Of a stretch of DNA of 64,000 nucleotides, positions 9,189 through 19,100 are shown in pieces. The position numbers and the translations under genes were made by a program. The notes under the pieces were generated by a model. The model ran no database searches and had not been told where the DNA came from. It was given only the letters and a program-made list of their open reading frames with translations. How positions within the stretch are numbered: position 1 is the stretch's first letter; each line of letters begins with the position of its first letter. Source of the stretch: a bacterium (lineage in GTDB: Bacteria > Bdellovibrionota_C > UBA2361 > RFPC01); contig JAUIBK010000011.1 of assembly GCA_030428205.1 (NCBI GenBank), positions 33,142 through 97,141 on the forward strand, given 5' to 3'.

Positions 9189-9271
9189 TTCGCGCCTCAA
9201 TCCTTCATTTTCCTACGATCACTGCCGATATCTCTTAGTGAATTGCAGTTCTGTGCACGAGATTACAGGCC

Positions 9272-10333
9272 ATGGATATTACTCAACTTCTTCAGTTTGC
9301 CGTACAGCAAGATGCATCCGACTTACACGTGAGTGCAGGGGAGCCCCCGATGGTGCGTGTTCACGGTTCGATGAAAAAAATTAAAGTGCCTCCCCTCACA
9401 GCTGAAGACACTCACGCCATGATCTACGACATCATGAATGACGCACAGCGTAAGAACTTTGAGGAATATAGCGAACTCGATTTTTCAATGCAGCTAGGTG
9501 AGATTGCCCGATTTCGTGTGAACGTATTCCGTCAAAATAGAGGGCTAGGAGGAGTTTTCCGTCAAATCCCGACAAAAATCCTCTCGCTTGAGCAGCTTGG
9601 AATGCCACCTGTGCTCCGCGAGCTCTCTGTGCGTGAAAAAGGGCTTGTACTCGTTACTGGTCCAACAGGTTCAGGTAAGTCGACAACGCTTGCTGCCATG
9701 CTCAATTTTATTAATGAGACTTTTGAGAAACATATTCTCACCGTTGAGGATCCGATCGAATTTGTGCATACCTCAAAAAAGAGTCTCTTTAACCAGAGAG
9801 AAGTTGGTCCTCATACGCATTCGTTTGCTAATGCGCTTAAATCAGCTCTCCGTGAAGACCCGGATATTATTCTTGTTGGTGAGATGCGAGACTTGGAAAC
9901 CATTCAGCTTGCACTGACAGCAGCTGAAACAGGGCACCTCGTTTTTGGAACGCTCCATACATCGAGTGCCCCCAAAACAGTAGACCGGATTATCGATGTA
10001 TTTCCTGCAGAACAACAAGCGCAGGTACGTGCGATGTTTGCTGAGTCGATTCAAGCTGTCGTTACTCAAACACTCTGCAAGAAAGTAGGTGGTGGCCGTG
10101 TCGCGGGTCTTGAGATCCTTCTTGGCTCAACAGCGGTACGAAACTTGATTCGTGAAGGAAAGATCCACCAGATTCCGAGTGCTATGCAAACTTCCCAAGG
10201 CCAGGGAATGCAGACAATGCAGATGCATCTCATGGAACTTGTAGATCGAAACCTCATAACTCGTGAGACAGCTATTGAGAAAACAGGTAATCCCGATCTC
10301 TTCAAAGAGCTCGATGAGGGAATTGGAAGATAA
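9272..10333 (+). CDS. pilT: Type IV pilus retraction ATPase PilT
   Basis: A 353-residue hexameric cytoplasmic motor that depolymerises type IV pili for twitching. It contains Walker A GPTGSGKST (130-138), the Asp box ILTVEDPIEF, the Walker B-like DPDIILVGEMRD (196-207) and the His box AETGHLVFGTLHT (218-230). The N-terminal PAS-like domain has the ASDLH.S.G..P pattern typical of PilT. Length is standard. It is followed 15 bp later by a second family member, a PilT-PilU tandem arrangement. Ribosome site is weak (ACAGG). Confidence 0.95.
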   Translation: MDITQLLQFAVQQDASDLHVSAGEPPMVRVHGSMKKIKVPPLTAEDTHAMIYDIMNDAQRKNFEEYSELDFSMQLGEIARFRVNVFRQNRGLGGVFRQIPTKILSLEQLGMPPVLRELSVREKGLVLVTGPTGSGKSTTLAAMLNFINETFEKHILTVEDPIEFVHTSKKSLFNQREVGPHTHSFANALKSALREDPDIILVGEMRDLETIQLALTAAETGHLVFGTLHTSSAPKTVDRIIDVFPAEQQAQVRAMFAESIQAVVTQTLCKKVGGGRVAGLEILLGSTAVRNLIREGKIHQIPSAMQTSQGQGMQTMQMHLMELVDRNLITRETAIEKTGNPDLFKELDEGIGR

Positions 10334-10348
10334 GTAAAGGAATAGAGA

Positions 10349-11557
10349 ATGCTTGATATTAGTAAGCTCCTTACTGTGATGACAGAACATGAGGCATCAG
10401 ATCTCTACCTCACCGTCGACAGCCCGCCGATGTATAGAATTAACGGTGTTGTGCGGCCAGCTGGAAATAGATGTCTCCAACCTGACGATACTCGAGCACT
10501 GGCGTATAGCGTCATGACAGACAAGCAACAGCGAGAATTTGATGAAGAGAGTGAGCTGAATCTAGCTCTATACTATCCAGCTCTTGGTCGTTTTCGTGTA
10601 AATGTTTTTATTCAACGTGCTTGTGTTGGAATGGTTATCCGACAAATTCGCTCTGATATTCTCACTATTGATGATCTCGATCTCCCACAGGTCATGAAAG
10701 ATGTGGCGATGACAAAGCGTGGGCTTGTGCTCGTTGTTGGTGCTACGGGCTCAGGGAAGTCAACGACACTTGCTGGAATGATCGATTATCGTAATACAAA
10801 TAGTGCTGGACACATTATTACGATTGAAGATCCCATCGAATTTATCCACGGACACAAGAAATGCATCGTCACACAACGAGAAGTTGGTGTTGATACACAA
10901 AATTTCCAAATTGCTCTTAAAAATACTCTTCGCCAGGCTCCTGATGTCATTCTTATTGGTGAGATTCGTGATCAAGAAACAATGGAGGCGGCAATTACGT
11001 TTGCTGAAACAGGCCACCTCTGTCTTGCTACACTTCATAGTAATAATGCGAATCAGGCTATGGAGCGGGTGATGAACTTTTTTCCTCCCGAAAGACATGC
11101 CCAAATTTATCTTCAGCTAAGCTTGAACCTTCGGAGTATTATCAGTCAGCGACTTGTTCGTAGAAACGATGGTGGACGTATCGCTGCTATTGAAGTCTTG
11201 CTGGATAGTCCACGTGTAAAAGATCTCATCCATAAGGCTCAAATTGCTGAGCTCAAAGAGGCCATGGAAAAGAGCACGAATATTGGTATGCAAACATTTG
11301 ATCAAGCACTCTATGACCACTATAAGTCGGGGGTGATTAGCTTGGACGAGGCGCTCAAGAACGCCGATAGCGCCAATAACTTACGACTACGAGTTAAACT
11401 CTCCGAAGAGGGAGATTCGTTTGCAAAGGGTGATAAAGCAAAGAAGAAAGAAAAGAAAGAGTCTGTTCCGGCACCAGCGCCTGTAGAAGAAACGCCTCGT
11501 GAAGAAAACACCGTTGCTTCAGTCGACGATGAAGTAAAACTAACTCTTGATATGTAA
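10349..11557 (+). CDS. PilT-family twitching ATPase (PilU-like)
   Basis: A second retraction-type ATPase of 402 residues, Walker A GATGSGKSTT (131-140), Walker B-like DVILIGEIRD and the FAETGHLCLATLHS His box. Compared with PilT it has a C-terminal extension of about 50 residues rich in Lys, Glu and Pro (KAKKKEKKE, VPAPAPVEETPREE). PilU-type ATPases also carry tail extensions and depend on PilT for retraction. It lies 15 bp after pilT with an AAGGAAT ribosome site, so the two are one operon. The C9 run and CTTGAC tandem repeat follow its stop. Confidence 0.9.
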   Translation: MLDISKLLTVMTEHEASDLYLTVDSPPMYRINGVVRPAGNRCLQPDDTRALAYSVMTDKQQREFDEESELNLALYYPALGRFRVNVFIQRACVGMVIRQIRSDILTIDDLDLPQVMKDVAMTKRGLVLVVGATGSGKSTTLAGMIDYRNTNSAGHIITIEDPIEFIHGHKKCIVTQREVGVDTQNFQIALKNTLRQAPDVILIGEIRDQETMEAAITFAETGHLCLATLHSNNANQAMERVMNFFPPERHAQIYLQLSLNLRSIISQRLVRRNDGGRIAAIEVLLDSPRVKDLIHKAQIAELKEAMEKSTNIGMQTFDQALYDHYKSGVISLDEALKNADSANNLRLRVKLSEEGDSFAKGDKAKKKEKKESVPAPAPVEETPREENTVASVDDEVKLTLDM

Positions 11558-11609
11558 CCCCCCCCCGGGCGCCAGCCCGTCTTGACCTTGACCTTGACCT
11601 TGACCTTGC
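11558..11609. repeat. C9 homopolymer and CTTGAC tandem repeat
   Basis: Nine consecutive C (11558-11566) run into a small CGGGC/GCCCG hairpin. Four copies of the hexamer CTTGAC (11581-11604) plus a partial fifth follow. Both are simple-sequence tracts prone to slippage, located just after the PilU-like stop. Confidence 0.8.
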
Positions 11610-11653
11610 TGACGAATCTCTAACGAGATCAGATCTCTTCCTTAAAGATTTAT

Positions 11654-11695
11654 AACGCGAAGTACGCGAAGGGGAATCGTCACGTGCTTCGCGTT
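11654..11695. repeat. Palindromic GCGAAG-type repeat, short copy
   Basis: AACGCGAAGTACGCG (11654-11668) faces a near-complement at 11681-11695 (13 of 15 pairs). The same GCGAAGTAC words form the longer palindrome at 46757-46819. It lies between two convergent genes. Confidence 0.65.
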
Positions 11696-11731
11696 CCATT
11701 TCATTTGTGAAAGCGTGACCAATAAGGAGCT

Positions 11732-13027
11732 CTAAGCCGACATCCCCGGCTCTCTCCCACGCTCACCGCCATTATCAAGCCCACTGAGATCTGGCCCACG
11801 CAGTAGTCGTGGAGTTGTTGGGTGTTCCACCTCAAAATATCGATCCCGAAATCGTCCTTTGTCACGGATATCTCGAGCCAGAGGTGGTGCTTGTTCAAAT
11901 GCTCGTTCCAAGCCCCTTTGAAGTTCTTCTATGGAGTCAACAACTTGGATCTGATCACGGATATGCTTGAGTCCCCTCTCTGACAGGTACTCAAGGACAG
12001 GGGTGTAAATCCCACTTTCATTAACAAGGAAGAGGGGCTTAGGTGCACGTCCTCCTTCAGCAGTTTGATATGTCACGACTGGGTGATTTTTTGAGAGGAG
12101 CTCCGCGATAACGTATACCTCTTGCAGGCTTCCAATTCCTCCGTCAAGTGAAACGAAGGCTTCTGAATGTCCTGCATATGTCTCAATGCGGTGAAGCATA
12201 TCTTTAGATTCCACAAAGTGATCGATGTCTTCGGGGCGTCCAGTACCGAGCTCACGTTCGAATGTGATAACAGGTGCTCCAGAACCATCAACAGAAATTC
12301 CAAGAACATATGCTTTGGCTCTTGAGCCACTCACGCTGAGCTCCTTCATGACTCCACCACCCCCACCGCCGTGCAGGATATTCCAGTTTTTTCTTGCGCA
12401 CATGCGAGCGGCTTTACTCGCTTGTTGGATATGCTTTTCTGCTTTCGTACTTGCTGAGCCAAAAAAGGAAATAGTAATGTCAGCTGGTGGGCGAACATCC
12501 TCGGCGACATCAAGCGAGAGATCAGATCGCTTCTTTGTGTGTGCGTAGTAGTGCAAGCGAGTAGATGGTATTTCATGAGGTAAGTGTTCATGAAGGTAGT
12601 TTTCGAGATCTGCAGGAGAGTGGCAGTAGTGAACGTGACGATCGAAGCTTTGACGGGTAAGTCCCTGTGCTTCCATTTCGGCGAGTTGGTTTCGGAAACT
12701 TTGCCACTCCTCATGTGTTCCGTAGAAGATGATAGGCTTTCGCTCGATATCAGCATCGGAAGTGATAATCTCAGCTTGTGACTGCAGGATGAGGGGGTGT
12801 CCGACCTCTGCCTCAGCCAGAAGAGTTAAGAGGTGAACGGGGTGAGCATTAGGAAACGCAACAATGGCATCAGCTCGCCCAAAGTTCTCATAGATTGTAA
12901 AGACAACATCTCGTGCATGGCCATTGTCTGACACGATGCCCCAGTTCTCGCTATTGAGGATTTCCTCATAAAAGGAGGGATCTTTAGGGGTACCGTAGAG
13001 GAGTAGAGTCGGTGCTTGCTCGGACAT
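11732..13027 (-). CDS. LOG-family nucleotide-binding protein with an internal duplication
   Basis: A 431-residue protein. The C-terminal half (about 180-385) is a LOG/'lysine decarboxylase-like' Rossmann domain: the HGGGGGGVM phosphate loop (219-227) and DGGIGSLQEVYV (295-306) in place of the usual PGGxGTxxE. LOG enzymes hydrolyse nucleoside 5'-monophosphates to base and ribose phosphate. The N-terminal half (about 1-150) looks like a second, degenerate copy: KPIIFYG...SPADLENYLHEHL mirrors KPLFLVN...SIEELQRGLERAF, while its own catalytic loop is replaced by AFPNAHPVHLLTLL. The domain is also called SLOG in nucleotide-signalling defence systems. Its substrate is unknown. Confidence 0.75.
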   Translation of the reverse strand: MSEQAPTLLLYGTPKDPSFYEEILNSENWGIVSDNGHARDVVFTIYENFGRADAIVAFPNAHPVHLLTLLAEAEVGHPLILQSQAEIITSDADIERKPIIFYGTHEEWQSFRNQLAEMEAQGLTRQSFDRHVHYCHSPADLENYLHEHLPHEIPSTRLHYYAHTKKRSDLSLDVAEDVRPPADITISFFGSASTKAEKHIQQASKAARMCARKNWNILHGGGGGGVMKELSVSGSRAKAYVLGISVDGSGAPVITFERELGTGRPEDIDHFVESKDMLHRIETYAGHSEAFVSLDGGIGSLQEVYVIAELLSKNHPVVTYQTAEGGRAPKPLFLVNESGIYTPVLEYLSERGLKHIRDQIQVVDSIEELQRGLERAFEQAPPLARDIRDKGRFRDRYFEVEHPTTPRLLRGPDLSGLDNGGERGREPGMSA

Positions 13028-13195
13028 GTGCGTCTTCTCCTAGGAAGTGAAGAGTATACGAATAAGATGCAGTAATAACTTGAAATGAATTAATTTTTAT
13101 TTCAATCCAGTTAAAATCAGCACAATGTAGCCCCAGACTCGAACAGTATTCTACCAGATTCTGCTGAGAATGAAACTTATGGTCAGAATGCATAG

Positions 13196-15340
13196 CTAGC
13201 TGTTCCTCCCTTTGACATAAGCCAGCGCTCTCTTAAATTTTTTAAAAACTGACTGTTGGGACGGAACATTGCTTCCATACGGTTGGATGAGAGAGGCAAA
13301 GAGGACATCGGCGCTTCTTGCAACTATGAGGATGCTCTTCTCGTAAGGTGTCCCTTTGAGGAGCTCTTGTCTCCTTTCACGATAACGTTGCAGCAGTTGA
13401 TTCTCTGTTGCTTCAACAAAGTCACGGACTTCTTGTGAACCTTTTTCAAACTCATCTTGAAGATCATTTTTTTTGTCGCGAAAACTTAAAGCTTCCTCAA
13501 AGGAATCAAAATCTCCATGTTGCCCCTGCTTGTTTTTATAGAAGAGACGTATGGGATGCCACTCTACAAGGAGATCGTACTCAGGAATATAAAAATCGAT
13601 ATATCCTCCTGAGAGAGGAATTTGCCAGGTAACTTCAGGTTCGATGTTCCACTGAAAATACTCGTGGAGTATCTTTGCTACGGCAGCTTCCTCGTATGAA
13701 TGAAAGCGAAACTCATTATAGTAAATCCCTATTTTTTGCTCTCCAGGAGCTTCCGCTTCGACCTGCTCTGCTTTAATTCGTTTGGAATGTTCAAGTATTC
13801 GCTCTTTATTGTACTGCGTGTGCCAGAGACGTAATGCTTTACTTGCTGGGTCTTGAGGGGAAAGAAGGGCAAGAGCGAACTCTCTTTTTTTATATTCATC
13901 AGTAGTAAGACCGCCTCCAATTGGACTTAAGGAATCGTAGAGAGACTGAGCATCAACATGAAACATATCAGCGAGTTCTTGATCTGTGCTGACTTTTTCG
14001 AGTTGCCCTGCCTCAAACGCTTCAATCTCTGCCCTGACGAAAGACGTTGGTGAGACGAGAAAAAGTTCCCGTCGATTATCCGATTCGAGAAGGAGTTTTC
14101 GCTTGTTCCATTCATCCCGATCGAGTTTTTGATTGAGTATGTGATACACGGTAGCGGGGGAGAGAGAAAAACGCTCAGCCAGTTGAGTATTTGATGACAA
14201 CGGGTCCTCGGGACTTTGTAGCTCGTCTCGTACGATATCAAGGAGAGCTTTTTTGAGTTTTTTCAGATCGATTCTTCCAAGAGTATGTTCACGATAGAGA
14301 AGATCTTCGTGATGAAGGTAGCGCACATAGCGGCTCATCTTCTCACGACTCACACTAAAGAGTTGTCGGAGCTGTTCGCGGTTTGAGAGCTTGTCTATTA
14401 CTCCACTTCTATGCATTTCATTTTCAAGTGCGACAAAGCTTCGTACAGCCTTGAGCAGTGCTGTAGAGAGAGCTTCTTTTCCGCTTTCGCCGGTAAGAAT
14501 CTGCTTTTCTTCTCTATAGCGGTGTTCATCTGGAAGGAGCCCGTTGTCAGGATCCTCGAGAGTATTCCTTACTACCGCAGCAGATAGGCCAAAGAAGACC
14601 GAGAGTTGTTCATGTGTTGAGACGACCTGGACAGGTGAATAAATCTCATCTCGTACAAATCTGAGCAGTTCACTCTTTCGTTTCGAAGAGCTTACTGCCG
14701 TGTTTTGAAACGGAGCGAGTCGCTTGTTGAGCCTTTGCTCAAGAGCCTCTGCGTCTTCTGAGTTATCTGGGTAGGCACAAGCCGCAAACAGAGTGATACG
14801 TTCTTTGAATGAACACAGTTTTGGGGTTGTGTGAACCTTTCGTACGAGTTCAGCTGCTCGTTTATTTTGAGGAAATTGTGCCTTTGCAAGAAGCTGGTGT
14901 TGCTTCTTCTTTGTTAACTTTGAGTTACGAACTTTTTCTGCGTAGAGTTTTGCACCGAGGGGATCGTGAGGGAATGTAAGTCGACCGGCGAGCTCTCTTG
15001 TTTCTTTTGCGTTAGTCTCTCCTTGAAAAAACTTTGCGAGGAGTTCTTGGGTGCGTTCTGGATAGCGGGCAAGTGGACTAATATGTGCGATTCGAGGACG
15101 CTCTTGATAGAGGCCTTTCGAGGACTGTGAGAGAGATGGTGGAGATGTGCAATGAGAAACGGCAGGAGCAGTGCTTCGTCTCGTTCTGTTTTGAGAGGCT
15201 GAGCCTCTTCGTGAGGCATGTATGTCAAAAGGAGGATTGTCGGAGCATCCTGGTTGTCGCAAACCGGAGCTCCATTGACTAGTATTGCTTTTCGCTGAAG
15301 TGAATCCACTCTGTGGTTGATTCTTATTGAGGTAAACCAT
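13196..15340 (-). CDS. Modular helical-repeat/HTH-repeat protein with a PD-(D/E)XK-like nuclease domain
   Basis: A protein of 714 residues; numbers here count from the GTG at 15352, four codons upstream. Residues 1-90 are Ser/Gln/Pro-rich and probably disordered. Residues 119-208 hold three helical repeats spaced about 34 residues (the lines containing LTFPHDPLGAKL, AQFPQNKRAAEL, CAYPDNSEDAEAL). Residues 222-495 hold four helix-turn-helix repeats, each with an STxxQLAxxFxxS pattern and a following acidic helix. The C terminus (about 540-690) has EEAAVAKILHEYF, GGYIDFYIPEYDLLVEWHP and RDKKND, an E...D...EWH pattern like the Vsr/EDxHD branch of PD-(D/E)XK nucleases. Start: ATG at 15340 after GGGAGAAG. 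Prediction: modular DNA-binding nuclease. Confidence 0.6.
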   Translation of the reverse strand: MVYLNKNQPQSGFTSAKSNTSQWSSGLRQPGCSDNPPFDIHASRRGSASQNRTRRSTAPAVSHCTSPPSLSQSSKGLYQERPRIAHISPLARYPERTQELLAKFFQGETNAKETRELAGRLTFPHDPLGAKLYAEKVRNSKLTKKKQHQLLAKAQFPQNKRAAELVRKVHTTPKLCSFKERITLFAACAYPDNSEDAEALEQRLNKRLAPFQNTAVSSSKRKSELLRFVRDEIYSPVQVVSTHEQLSVFFGLSAAVVRNTLEDPDNGLLPDEHRYREEKQILTGESGKEALSTALLKAVRSFVALENEMHRSGVIDKLSNREQLRQLFSVSREKMSRYVRYLHHEDLLYREHTLGRIDLKKLKKALLDIVRDELQSPEDPLSSNTQLAERFSLSPATVYHILNQKLDRDEWNKRKLLLESDNRRELFLVSPTSFVRAEIEAFEAGQLEKVSTDQELADMFHVDAQSLYDSLSPIGGGLTTDEYKKREFALALLSPQDPASKALRLWHTQYNKERILEHSKRIKAEQVEAEAPGEQKIGIYYNEFRFHSYEEAAVAKILHEYFQWNIEPEVTWQIPLSGGYIDFYIPEYDLLVEWHPIRLFYKNKQGQHGDFDSFEEALSFRDKKNDLQDEFEKGSQEVRDFVEATENQLLQRYRERRQELLKGTPYEKSILIVARSADVLFASLIQPYGSNVPSQQSVFKKFKRALAYVKGRNS

Positions 15341-15506
15341 GGCTTCTCCCACATGTATTTACGAGGTGAGAGATGGGTAGTGTATGGTGGGCACTGTAGA
15401 GAAATTCGAGCTAAGAAATGTCACATTCTTGTACCATCTCTATGTATTTTTAATGAGGAAGGTATAAGCGGTAGTATTATCTACGAAACTCGTACATCAT
15501 AGGTCT

Positions 15507-16067
15507 ATGAAAAACGATTTGAATCCATGGAAAACTGTTGGTACTCGGCTTGTCTATCAAAATGAATGGATATCTGTTCGTGAGGACTCAGTGCTCCGAC
15601 CTGATGGTTCACCAGGAATTTATGGAGTTGTTGATACACGAATTGCAACTGGGGTGATTGCTCTGACCACGAAGCAAGAAGTCTACCTCATCGGACAATG
15701 GCGTTACCCTTTAGAGCGGTATTCTTGGGAGATTGTAGAGGGGGGCACTGACGAAGGTGAGCTGCCACTTGATGCGATAAAGCGAGAGCTCAAGGAAGAA
15801 GCGGGGCTTGTTGCCAAAGAGTGGCAACAGCTAGGAGGTGAAGTTCATTTAAGCAACTGCTTTTCCTCTGAACGCGCACTCCTCTATGTTGCAAGCGATC
15901 TACAAAAGGTTCCATCAGAGCCCGACGCAACAGAAGTTCTTCAGGTAAAAAAAGTTCCACTCTCTGAGTGTCTCGCTATGATCGACAGCGGCGAGATAAC
16001 CGATGCGATGAGTGTCATTGGATTGCTCAGATTGCAGCAATGTATGGGAAAGATCCCTGTTGAGTAA
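15507..16067 (+). CDS. NUDIX hydrolase, ADP-ribose pyrophosphatase type
   Basis: A 186-residue NUDIX enzyme with an intact box (GGTDEGELPLDAIKRELKEE followed by AG, pattern GX5EX7REUXEEXGU). The N-terminal strand pattern and the WRYPLERYSWEIVEGG segment are those of the NudF/ADP-ribose pyrophosphatase subfamily, which cleaves ADP-ribose and related nucleoside diphosphate sugars. No membrane or signal sequence. It is divergent from the modular nuclease-like gene, 166 bp away. The substrate cannot be fixed from sequence alone. Confidence 0.85.
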   Translation: MKNDLNPWKTVGTRLVYQNEWISVREDSVLRPDGSPGIYGVVDTRIATGVIALTTKQEVYLIGQWRYPLERYSWEIVEGGTDEGELPLDAIKRELKEEAGLVAKEWQQLGGEVHLSNCFSSERALLYVASDLQKVPSEPDATEVLQVKKVPLSECLAMIDSGEITDAMSVIGLLRLQQCMGKIPVE

Positions 16068-16127
16068 AAGAGGCGAGCTCTTTGAAGGCTGATATGAGCA
16101 ATTCGTCCCGAGTGAGTTGCGGTTCCG

Positions 16128-19100
16128 TTAGTGCTCAAACGCTCCGATGTCTACTCCTGTGCCAAGCTCACGATTGTTTCCATCGAAATCTATGTGGACA
16201 TCTACTGTGACACCAGCATCGATAGCTGGACTATCTTCAGCAAGACGGTAGTCTACTGCGAAGTTTGCTTGGTTTTCCTTCCAGAGGCAGATAAAAGTGA
16301 GATCGTTCATTGGCCCTTCAAGGGGATGAGATAGGGTGATGTAGTCACCTATGGCGTCGCTGCCACGACTTTCAATGACGTAAGGAGTTTGTCCGTAACG
16401 CTCTGTAATGATCTTTCCTGGTGCATAAGTGAGACCTGGATGCATATTCAGATAGAGCTTCGTCCTGGTGCTCGGTGAAACTGTTATATCGAAATCGAGT
16501 GTGCCTTCAGAACCTGATAGTATATCGCCTGCAAGAAGAAAGGTTTCTCCGGAAGCGCTGATAGCGTCTTTATTATGACAGTTAGTGTAATCTGTATCGC
16601 CGAGATCGTCTAAGTTACAGTCAAGAGTCGAGGGGCCTCCTTGTGCCGAAGTGATAGAGATGTGCGATCCTCCATACACTCCAAGTTGCGAGAAGTTTGT
16701 GCCGGGTGCCGTTATGCGTGTATGAGGACCTTCTCTCTCAGCCGTGCTGTTTGAAATAGAATATTTTATAAGTAGCAACGTATCGCAGGTTTCAGGCGCA
16801 TTTTGAAACTGTGGATCTTCGAGAAGAGATTCGTTATCGAGATTGTTCGCCTGCCATTGAGCGAGAGTCAAGGGAGCTCCATTGAGCGTTGCATATCGAG
16901 AAACCTGCCCGTAGTAAAGGTTGTTCGCGCTTTGAAGGCGAGTATCGAGAGGTGTATTCCAGTCGATGACTCCCGATATCTCATTTTCGTCTTCCAAAAA
17001 CGGCGAATAGACGAGATTGTTCTCAACCACAACATTTGGTGGTCCGTTCTCACTGGCTCGAAAAAATACAAGACGACTTCTTGGGCTGTCATCGAAATTG
17101 ATAACGGTATTATTGTAGATATAACTTATTGCGTTTCGATTTTCATCGGTTTGATTTTCAACGTAGTCGAGGTATACCGCCGTTGCGATTCCAGCGCTTC
17201 CGAGGCTTCCTATTTCGGTTCGATTTCCATCTCCTTGTTTTATAAAGAGATTGTTTCGAATCACCGTGCCACCAAGCTGACTTGAGAGAAAACCTTGAGC
17301 GTGTCGATTCGCGTGGTATTCGTTTCGCTCGTAAATGGCCTCACCTTTTTGTGCAACCATACTGCTATTTTGCAGGCTCATACTTGAGTTGCCAAAGCCT
17401 CCTTCAAATCTATTGTCTGAGACAACTGATTTTTCAACATAACCAGATGTTCCAAGCCTGAGTGAGCTTTGATGTCCATGACCAGCACTCGACCAGCCAC
17501 CGAAGGTTCGTGAAGAGTTTTTATGAATGAGAACACGAGAAGCGTTTGGAATACGCATGGTGTGACCGTGATCGGGAAAGTTAACTGTACAATCCCCACA
17601 CTTTCCGTCATCTCCTGATATAGCTTCGAGGGTTTGGTGTGTTTTGTTGCCGATAATTGCTGCCTGATTGAGTTGTCCAAAATGAGTGTAGTTTTGAAGT
17701 TCTGAAAAAGCATTGTCTGCGTATATCACTTGACGTACATCAAACTCTGCTCTTGCAAGAAGTGCAAATCCTAGGTTTGAGAATTTGCAGCGATACACCA
17801 AAATGTTTTTCATTTCTCCAAAAAAATCAAAACCTGTCGGGTGCCTTCCGAGTCCTGTTCTCGGGTTATAGTCAGACTGAAAGTGGATATGAGAAATAGT
17901 AATATTTGAAGTGCGACGAAGAAAGAAGTGTTCTCCCGCAAGAAAAATGACTGGATCATCTCCCGTTCCATATGCACCAAGGTGGTAGGGGCCACTTTGG
18001 CGAGCACCAACGAAGTTGCCAGGAAGGTCGGTAACATAGGTTTCGCCTCGCCGTAGGAGGAGCCTCCGTGGTGAAGTAGATTGAAGAAGAAATTGGATTC
18101 GCTCTTGATTGAATTCTCCTTGAATATGATTTGCAGGATCTGAACTTGGGCAACCAGTAAAGTTTCCGGTTGCCGAGAGGCAGTACGTTTCATCTGCATA
18201 TTCATAGAGCGGATTCTTTATCGTGACAGTGATCTCCTCTTGTGCCTCCGCACCAAAAGGGCTTTGCACGGTAAGAACGGTTGTAAACTGACGGCTTCTT
18301 TCTCCTGCGCTGAAATTGGGATCGAATACATGTGCACCGAGAGGTCCTCGAGTCGTGTTTGCATCTTTCTCACGTTGGTTCAAAAATACACTTAGTGTAT
18401 CGCCATAATCCCAGTGATAGTCGAGTTGATGAAATGGCTCATCGACGTCTGTACTTGTCGTGTCGCTTGCATCAAAGAGAACTCCGCAAGGAGCGATGCA
18501 TTCTTGCTGAGAAACATGTACTGAAAGTTGAATCCTCCCTTCATATTGCTCTGAGTCTTCGCTCGTATCAAACTCTGAAAGACATCCTGGGTCTTCAGGG
18601 TAGTCAATCGCTCCATCAGAATCGTTGTCAATTCCATCGCTACATGCTGAGAGTCCCGGGAGAGGTGTGTCTGGGGGGGGCGGTAGGTCGTCCTGAGGAG
18701 AGTCGTCCTCAGTGTCCTCGTTTGCGGGCGGGCGAGGTTCGTCTGAGAGACAGCCTGTACCGATGGCTCCAAGCAGAAGGGTGGTGTCGGAGAGGTTGAC
18801 CTTTCTGTCCCCATTAAAATCCCCAAAACAGACAGGCTCGTCTGTGCAGAGTCCGAAAGTATTTTGGAGAATCTGCAAGTCAGCCAAATCGACACACGAA
18901 CTCCCGTCGAGATCAGCATCAATTGGAGTCTCTGTGTCGTAGTCGCTGTTGGCGGGATCTCGCTGCTGACAGAAAGCCGCGATTTCTTCAAGTCGCTCGA
19001 GGTTTTCTTTCTGCTGCCCAGCACTCAGAAGATGGGTTATTGCCTGACCACTTCGACACGATCTTTTGCAAGTACGTCGTTTCGAAAGTTTACGGTACGC

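Noticed and set aside
18332..19024. Long ORFs on both strands inside the beta-helix gene
   Set aside because: The beta-helix frame has signal peptide, calcium loops and the VDIGAFE end; the others have Ser/Arg-biased shadow composition.
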